Origin: an uncultured Bacteroidales bacterium
Lineage (GTDB): Bacteria; Bacteroidota; Bacteroidia; Bacteroidales; Paludibacteraceae
Assembly (NCBI GenBank): GCA_937916355.1
Contig: CALFTM010000044.1
Span: forward strand, 1 to 19,896
Direction of reading: 5' to 3'
Length of the DNA stretch: 19,896 nucleotides
The first letter of the stretch is position 1. Every line of letters starts with the position of its first letter. Of the stretch, positions 15,884 through 19,896 are shown piece after piece. The notes below the pieces were generated by a model. It was not told the DNA's origin. It did not search any database and worked only from the letters and a program-made list of their open reading frames with translations. A program made the translations under genes and the position numbers.

Positions 15884-16208
15884 GTCTAAGTTTTAAGCTA
15901 ATTTCTAAAAATTAGGTCGAGATGATTTTGAAAGACATTTTGTTTCGTTCCTACTTGATTTCGTAAGATGTTAAGGAGTGTAATACAATTAGTCAATCCA
16001 TGAATAAATCAGATATTTGATTTAGAATTTAGCAAAAAACTTACTACTAAAATCCGCAACAAAAAACAACAGCGGAAATTTTTTGAAAAAAGCGGAGATT
16101 AACATTTTCGGTTGTAATGTTGACAAAAACACAAGTTTTCATACACATCTTTCTCTTACCCCACAAAGCGACTTGAGGCAATAGGTTGTTATGCCGCAAA
16201 GAAAATGT
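15884..16208 (+). other. Non-coding interval with the second direct repeat
   Basis: No gene seen. Contains a weak hairpin CTAATTT/AAATTAG (15898-15915), the right direct repeat (16003-16043), and a terminator-like TCCGC (16053-16057) / GCGGA (16072-16076) followed by an AT-rich T run. Part of 16050-16208 may be further decayed IS sequence; I cannot show it. Confidence 0.5.
16003..16043 (+). repeat. Direct repeat, right copy
   Basis: Second copy of the 14609 repeat with the same inner palindrome TAAATCA-GATATT-TGATTTA. Downstream of it the -7 element of the left copy is not kept (CTTACTACTA instead of CTTATTTTTG). Confidence 0.9.
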
Positions 16209-16349
16209 TTAGGTTAGAGATCTCCTCTGCGCACGAGCCTCCGCAGAGATAGGCGCACATGAGTGAGCGGAAGATTTAAAACGCTCTATGATTGAAAATA
16301 TGCCTCCAAAGGGAATGATTTTGTCGGATCTTATTCGTACCTTTGCCAT
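16209..16349 (-). pseudogene. IS1380-family transposase remnant, deleted and frameshifted
   Basis: On the minus strand MAKVRIRSDKIIPFGGIFS (start at 16349) is the standard N-terminus of Bacteroides IS1380-type transposases. After IIERF about 27 family residues are missing, and the next conserved block, IFRSLMCAYLCGGSCAEE, continues in another frame, down to about 16210. Everything after that is lost. No inverted ends were identified. This is a scrap of an element that once lay beside the immunity-like gene. Confidence 0.7.
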
Positions 16350-16502
16350 ATTAGATTCTGTGTCAGTGGGAAATTTGTTTTTTGCAACACTGAAATAAGT
16401 GATTTTCTGACACTGCAAAATTTTGAGTAGCTTTTTGTTGCTCAGGGTTTTAAAAAGTTTTATTAATGTAGTGTTGCGGAAATAAGGGATATTTTGCAAA
16501 TT

Positions 16503-16961
16503 ATGAAATTAAGTAGGTGTGTATTTATAGTCGTCTTTGTTCTCTTATGTACGTTAACTAAGGCCTTTTCGCAGGATACGACAGAGGTTGTGAGAGATTA
16601 TACAGAGACAGCTTTAAGAGATTACGCTTTTTGCAAATGTCTTGAACACTCTCCGGATTCTGTGGCTTTGAAAAGTTTTCTTCATGATAAGGATAGAAGT
16701 GCGGCTGGCTATTTTGAAGTATTGCCGATTGATTATGATGATTTTTTCATGCTTGACAGCCTTGCATCTGCAAAACCAAGAGAGGTGATTTATCATGGCA
16801 TGTACAACAGTACGCTTACATTGATGAAATGCTTAGATTTTTACAATGGTCAGGAGTTGCGAGATAGTGTCAGGGCTATAGTTGGAAGGTATGATGCAGA
16901 AGAACTTAATGATAAAGATCTTTATGAACGGGCAATATCTAAAAAAAATAACTGGAAGTAA
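16503..16961 (+). CDS. Secreted protein resembling T6SS amidase immunity protein Tai4
   Basis: 152 residues from the ATG at 16503, signal peptide about 1-24 (VFIVVFVLLCTLTKAFS), so periplasmic. ALRDYAFCKCLEHSP, the acidic-aromatic run DKDRSAAGYFEVLPIDYDDF and LMKCLDFYNGQELRDSV match the layout of Tai4 (PF16695) proteins, which bind and block Tae4 peptidoglycan amidases delivered by a type VI system; the cysteines at AFCKCL and MKCLDF fit those of the family. No amidase, Hcp or VgrG gene is seen nearby, so this would be an orphan immunity gene. Its last 84 bases (from ATAG at 16878) are repeated twice further on. An IS remnant ends just upstream. The family call is by recalled similarity, moderately sure. 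Confidence 0.62.
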   Translation: MKLSRCVFIVVFVLLCTLTKAFSQDTTEVVRDYTETALRDYAFCKCLEHSPDSVALKSFLHDKDRSAAGYFEVLPIDYDDFFMLDSLASAKPREVIYHGMYNSTLTLMKCLDFYNGQELRDSVRAIVGRYDAEELNDKDLYERAISKKNNWK

Positions 16962-17586
16962 ACTTTGGCAATTTTTATTTCCAAAGTTTGCGAAGAAAAA
17001 GGTAATTATAGTTAAGTCGGAGTTTCCTAAGGAACTTATCATGGCAGATTTGAAGAGTAATACAGTTTTTGCGAAATGGTTTCACTATACGGATTCAAAT
17101 ATATTCAAGTCTCCTTCGAAAAAGATGTTTGAAGGAGTAGTGAAGTCTTCGTCTTTTTCTCTCTCGATAAATAAAGAGTATGACGCGAGTGGTTTACGTA
17201 AATTCAATATAATTACTCGTAGATTTGTTGATGCTCATTATAATACAAATGCAGATATTGAAGGCTCTATAAAGAGTGACGGAGAAGGCTCGTTGCTTGA
17301 ACTAAAGATAACGCAGCCTTTGGGTTATTATTTTTTTGTGGCATTGAGACTTTTGTTTGGTGTTGCTATAATTGGTGCTGTTGGGCTGATTGTTTTATCT
17401 TGCATTATTGGCCTTTACGAAATTTTATTTTTATGTATTCTGGCCTTTGTTTTTTCGTTGGCGTTTTTTATAGTTATTGGTGTGGTTCTGAAAAGAGAAA
17501 ATCTGGATTTGGAGAAAATGGAGAAACTGTTCTTGAAGCGAATTGAGGGAAAAAAGATTGCTGATGTCGATAGTTGGAAGGTATGA
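16924..17586 (+). CDS. Tandem membrane protein, copy 1
   Basis: About 220 residues from the ATG at 16924; the frame is open further up to 16882, with ATGs at 16891 and 16909. All of these lie inside the end of the Tai4-like gene, in another frame, and the first ATG after that gene's stop (17041) would lose a conserved segment. N-terminal part (KITGSKLWQFLFPKFAKK, then SFSLSINKEY and IKSDGEGSLLELKIT) looks like a soluble beta domain; two close hydrophobic segments follow (FVALRLLFGVAIIGAVGL and LFLCILAFVFSLAFFIVIG), then a charged tail. No family recognised. The last residues, DVDSWKV, are coded across the repeat joint. It may act with the immunity-like protein, but only position suggests this. 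Confidence 0.7.
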   Translation: MNGQYLKKITGSKLWQFLFPKFAKKKVIIVKSEFPKELIMADLKSNTVFAKWFHYTDSNIFKSPSKKMFEGVVKSSSFSLSINKEYDASGLRKFNIITRRFVDAHYNTNADIEGSIKSDGEGSLLELKITQPLGYYFFVALRLLFGVAIIGAVGLIVLSCIIGLYEILFLCILAFVFSLAFFIVIGVVLKRENLDLEKMEKLFLKRIEGKKIADVDSWKV

Positions 17587-17615
17587 TGCAGAGGAACTTA
17601 ATGATAAATATCTTT

Positions 17616-18296
17616 ATGAGCGTGCAATTATTAAAAAAAATAACTGGAAGTAAACTTTGGCAATTTTTATTTCCAAAGTTTGTGAAGAAAAAGGTAATCG
17701 TAGTTAAGACGGAATTTTCTAAAGAACTTATTATGAAGTTCCTAAAGAAAAATACGGAACCGATGAATTTGCTACGTTATACTGATGCAAATATGTTCAT
17801 GTCTCCTTCGAAAAAAATATTTGAAGGAGAGGTGATGTATTCCTCTTTTTATCTCTCGATAAATAAGGGATATGACCCTAAGGGATTACGTTTTTTGGGT
17901 TTGATTCATGGCGGGAGGATATTTGCTGATGCTAATTATAAAACAAGCGCAAATATTGAAGGCACGATAAAGAGTGACGGAGAAGGGTCGCTGCTTGAAC
18001 TGAAGATAACACAGTCTTTTTTAAGTGTGTGTGGTTATTATTTTTTTGTGGCTTTGAGACTTTTGTTCGGAGTTGCTGCAATTGGTATTTTGGGGCTGAT
18101 TGTTTTGTCTTGCATCAGTGGTCTTTACGAAAATTTATTTTTATGTATTCTGGCCTTTGTTTTTTCGTTGGCGTTTTTTATAGTTATTGGTGTGGTTCTG
18201 AAAAGAGAAAATCTGGATTTGGAGAAAATGGAGAAACTGTTCTTGAAGCGAATTGAGGGAAAAAAGATTGCTGATGTCGATAGTTGGAAGGTATGA
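17616..18296 (+). CDS. Tandem membrane protein, copy 2 (mosaic)
   Basis: About 226 residues from the ATG at 17616; an alternative ATG at 17583 overlaps the stop of copy 1 as ATGA, which would couple translation. Compared with copy 1 the N-terminal two thirds differ at many positions (MSVQLLKKITG, KKNTEPMNLLRYTDANMF) and carry two short insertions (around IHGG and FLSVC). From the second membrane segment on, the DNA equals copy 1. The first two thirds equal copy 3. It is therefore a hybrid of the other two. Also ends DVDSWKV at the joint. Confidence 0.75.
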   Translation: MSVQLLKKITGSKLWQFLFPKFVKKKVIVVKTEFSKELIMKFLKKNTEPMNLLRYTDANMFMSPSKKIFEGEVMYSSFYLSINKGYDPKGLRFLGLIHGGRIFADANYKTSANIEGTIKSDGEGSLLELKITQSFLSVCGYYFFVALRLLFGVAAIGILGLIVLSCISGLYENLFLCILAFVFSLAFFIVIGVVLKRENLDLEKMEKLFLKRIEGKKIADVDSWKV

Positions 18297-18325
18297 TGCA
18301 GAGGAACTTAATGATAAATATCTTT

Positions 18326-19018
18326 ATGAGCGTGCAATTATTAAAAAAAATAACTGGAAGTAAACTTTGGCAATTTTTATTTCCAAAGTTTGTGAAGAAA
18401 AAGGTAATCGTAGTTAAGACGGAATTTTCTAAAGAACTTATTATGAAGTTCCTAAAGAAAAATACGGAACCGATGAATTTGCTACGTTATACTGATGCAA
18501 ATATGTTCATGTCTCCTTCGAAAAAAATATTTGAAGGAGAGGTGATGTATTCCTCTTTTTATCTCTCGATAAATAAGGGATATGACCCTAAGGGATTACG
18601 TTTTTTGGGTTTGATTCATGGCGGGAGGATATTTGCTGATGCTAATTATAAAACAAGCGCAAATATTGAAGGCACGATAAAGAGTGACGGAGAAGGGTCG
18701 CTGCTTGAACTGAAGATAACACAGTCTTTTTTAAGTGTGTGTGGTTATTATTTTTTTGTGGCTTTGAGACTTTTGTTCGGAGTTGCTGCAATTGGTATTT
18801 TGGGGCTGATTGTTTTGTCTTGCATCAGTGGTCTTTACGAAAATTTATTTTTATATATTTTGGCCCTTGCTTTTTCGTTGGCGTTTTTTATAGCTATTGG
18901 TGTGGGTCTGAAAAGAGAAAATCTGGATTTGAAGAAAATGGAGAAACTGTTCTTGAAACTTATCGAAGGGAAAAAGATTGCAGATGCAGATAGCCGCGAA
19001 AAAGGGAATGACGCATGA
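18326..19018 (+). CDS. Tandem membrane protein, copy 3 (ancestral C-terminus)
   Basis: About 230 residues from the ATG at 18326 (ATG at 18293 also possible). The first ~175 residues are identical to copy 2; from LFLYILALAFSLAFF on it diverges and ends KIADADSREKGNDA, running past the point where the other copies are cut by the joint. This should be the original end of the gene. Same layout: N-terminal beta-rich part, two membrane segments, charged tail. Confidence 0.75.
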   Translation: MSVQLLKKITGSKLWQFLFPKFVKKKVIVVKTEFSKELIMKFLKKNTEPMNLLRYTDANMFMSPSKKIFEGEVMYSSFYLSINKGYDPKGLRFLGLIHGGRIFADANYKTSANIEGTIKSDGEGSLLELKITQSFLSVCGYYFFVALRLLFGVAAIGILGLIVLSCISGLYENLFLYILALAFSLAFFIAIGVGLKRENLDLKKMEKLFLKLIEGKKIADADSREKGNDA

Positions 19019-19109
19019 TTATTCTGCACCAGACCAAGAAACAAAGGTGTTTCAGTTGGTAGTTGCATTTGTGGAGACGTGCAGAGGCGTGCGAGGGCAT
19101 TGCAGTAAA

Positions 19110-19896
19110 CTATTTGCTGCACTCGTAATCTTTCACCAAACGAACAGGATGTAATGATCCTTCATCAACAAAAAATAAAGGACCGAGAATCATTCCACTA
19201 TCGGCTCTCCCTTTATTGACATCGACACCAAAATATAAGATGGGGGTATCTGTGGAATCACGGCCTACTGTCGTCGCGTACAGCAAATACATTCCTAACG
19301 ACATGTTGAAGTGGCCGACATTTGTCTGTTTTTCTGCGTTTGTTTGTCGATAAAAACGTCTCGTGCCTATTTCAGTATTTTCAGAAAAAAACCATTCCTC
19401 TTCTTTACCCGTCTCAATCGAATCTTTGTAAATTTCCTGTATTTGTGCGACAACACCAAAAATGGATTTTGTATAACAAGGATCTTCGGATTCTATGGAT
19501 ATTGAATCAGGAATATTCACAGCAAGTCCTGCGCACGGAAGAAAAACCGCACCAGCATCCTCCATCTTCTTCCACTCTTCCGCATCGTAGATGTTGGTCA
19601 TGTCGGCATAAAATCTGTCGTCGTCATTGAGAACGGAAGGGTTGAATCGGATGCCCGTCGAATCGAAATTGTCTGGCAAGATAACCATACCAGGTTTACC
19701 CTGTACTGTAGCCATGGAGATGAGTTTTGAGGCATTCTCTCTAATGTCTCTCAGATAATGCCACTCGTCTTGTGTGAGGAGCCTCCATCCATCTCCGACA
19801 CTGTTGTTCAGCATTGAAGTGTCGTTTGCGAAATGGCCAATCCACTGCCCAATGGAGTCGTTGCTGTTGTCTGGGATGAAAATGTCCCACTGATTA
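19110..19896 (-). CDS. FISUMP/C-type-lectin-like repeat-family surface protein, 5' end beyond window
   Basis: The frame is open to the window edge (codons from 19895 read NQWDIFIPDNSNDSIGQW), so the true start lies outside; an ATG at 19814 is internal. GDGWRLLTQDEWHYL, KPGMVILPDNFD and WKKMEDAGAVFLPCAG are the hallmark blocks of the Fibrobacter/Bacteroidetes major paralogous domain (FISUMP-like, related to formylglycine-generating-enzyme/C-type lectin folds), and the end HPVRLVKDYE is the usual close. Such proteins are secreted or surface-bound with unknown ligands. The middle (residues about 95-190) lacks the typical GYRNG/YWSS pattern and is diverged. Convergent with the tandem array. Confidence 0.7.
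   Translation of the reverse strand, partial: NQWDIFIPDNSNDSIGQWIGHFANDTSMLNNSVGDGWRLLTQDEWHYLRDIRENASKLISMATVQGKPGMVILPDNFDSTGIRFNPSVLNDDDRFYADMTNIYDAEEWKKMEDAGAVFLPCAGLAVNIPDSISIESEDPCYTKSIFGVVAQIQEIYKDSIETGKEEEWFFSENTEIGTRRFYRQTNAEKQTNVGHFNMSLGMYLLYATTVGRDSTDTPILYFGVDVNKGRADSGMILGPLFFVDEGSLHPVRLVKDYECSK

Larger units (their letters stand above)
16878..18993 (+). repeat. Three tandem repeat units (692, 710, 710 bases)
   Basis: Units 16878-17569, 17570-18279 and 18280-18989, each starting with ATAG and followed by a final ATAG at 18990. Each unit holds the 3' 84 bases of the Tai4-like gene plus one membrane-protein gene. Units 2 and 3 are identical by eye over about 570 bases; units 1 and 2 are identical over their last ~140 bases. 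The 18-base length difference lies in two small insertions in units 2 and 3. Confidence 0.93.

Noticed and set aside
16222..16245. Inverted repeat CTCTGCG / CGCAGAG as an IS end or regulatory hairpin
   Set aside because: It falls within the transposase remnant's coding motif (CGGSCAEE region) and is best explained by that sequence.
16350..16499. N-terminal extension of the minus-strand frame 16209-16499 as a separate small gene
   Set aside because: The only recognisable part starts at 16349 with the IS1380 transposase N-terminus; the upstream codons look like non-coding element sequence.
18029..18256. Alternative-frame ORFs within copies 2 and 3 of the array (also 18739-18993)
   Set aside because: They duplicate exactly because the DNA does, and lie in another frame over the membrane segments; no independent support.
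16878..18993. CRISPR-like or satellite repeat
   Set aside because: The units are about 700 bases long and coding; there are no short repeats with unique spacers.
19033..19060. Hairpin ACCAA-GAAAC / GTTTC-AG-TTGGT as terminator of the array
   Set aside because: Good pairing but with a bulge and no T run on either strand; left as an unassigned hairpin between convergent genes.

Overview
The window looks like a chromosomal segment of a Bacteroidales bacterium. Three things point there. Promoters follow the TAnnTTTG (-7) pattern and starts lack strong Shine-Dalgarno sites. One secreted enzyme ends in a type IX secretion (T9SS) sorting domain. Most genes belong to families typical of Bacteroidetes (DUF4286, DUF5715, AAA-ATPase_like/PD-(D/E)XK_9, a phosphotransferase fused to a RapZ C-terminal domain, IS1380 transposase remains). 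Genus cannot be fixed from the sequence alone.

Layout. (1) 1-3.1 kb: the 3' part of an AAA-ATPase-like/PD-(D/E)XK protein cut by the window edge, then two adjacent paralogous secreted proteins of unknown function. (2) 3.5-6.2 kb: a large family PL11 rhamnogalacturonan lyase with two Ig-like modules and a T9SS tail, with no SusC/SusD genes beside it. (3) 6.3-12.7 kb: housekeeping and lipid or cell-envelope genes. These are a YbgC-like thioesterase, a convergent YegS/DAGK-type lipid kinase whose 3' end overlaps it, tRNA-Thr(CGU), an operon of PaaI-like thioesterase, DUF5715 lipoprotein and recO, then fabG, a LolA-like carrier with a lipoprotein, and on the minus strand DUF4286-ruvC. (4) 13.06-14.5 kb: the phosphotransferase/RapZ-C fusion, divergent from DUF4286-ruvC.

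From 14.5 kb on the character changes to an accessory, rearranged region. A Schlafen/AlbA_2-type gene has lost its middle and is frameshifted. It lies between two ~42-bp direct repeats, each holding a near-perfect 20-bp palindrome. A frameshifted IS1380-type transposase scrap follows. Next is a secreted protein resembling T6SS amidase immunity proteins (Tai4), and directly after it three tandem copies of a two-TM membrane protein gene. Each repeat unit also carries the last 84 bases of the immunity-like gene. The repeat joints share a 4-base ATAG, and the pattern of differences lets one reconstruct two successive duplication events. The window ends inside a minus-strand gene for a FISUMP-like repeat-family surface protein.

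The most interesting part is 14.5-19.0 kb: the amplified immunity-like/membrane-protein array and the repeat-bounded broken AlbA_2 gene. The rest is mostly conserved, though with several compact terminator/promoter arrangements.
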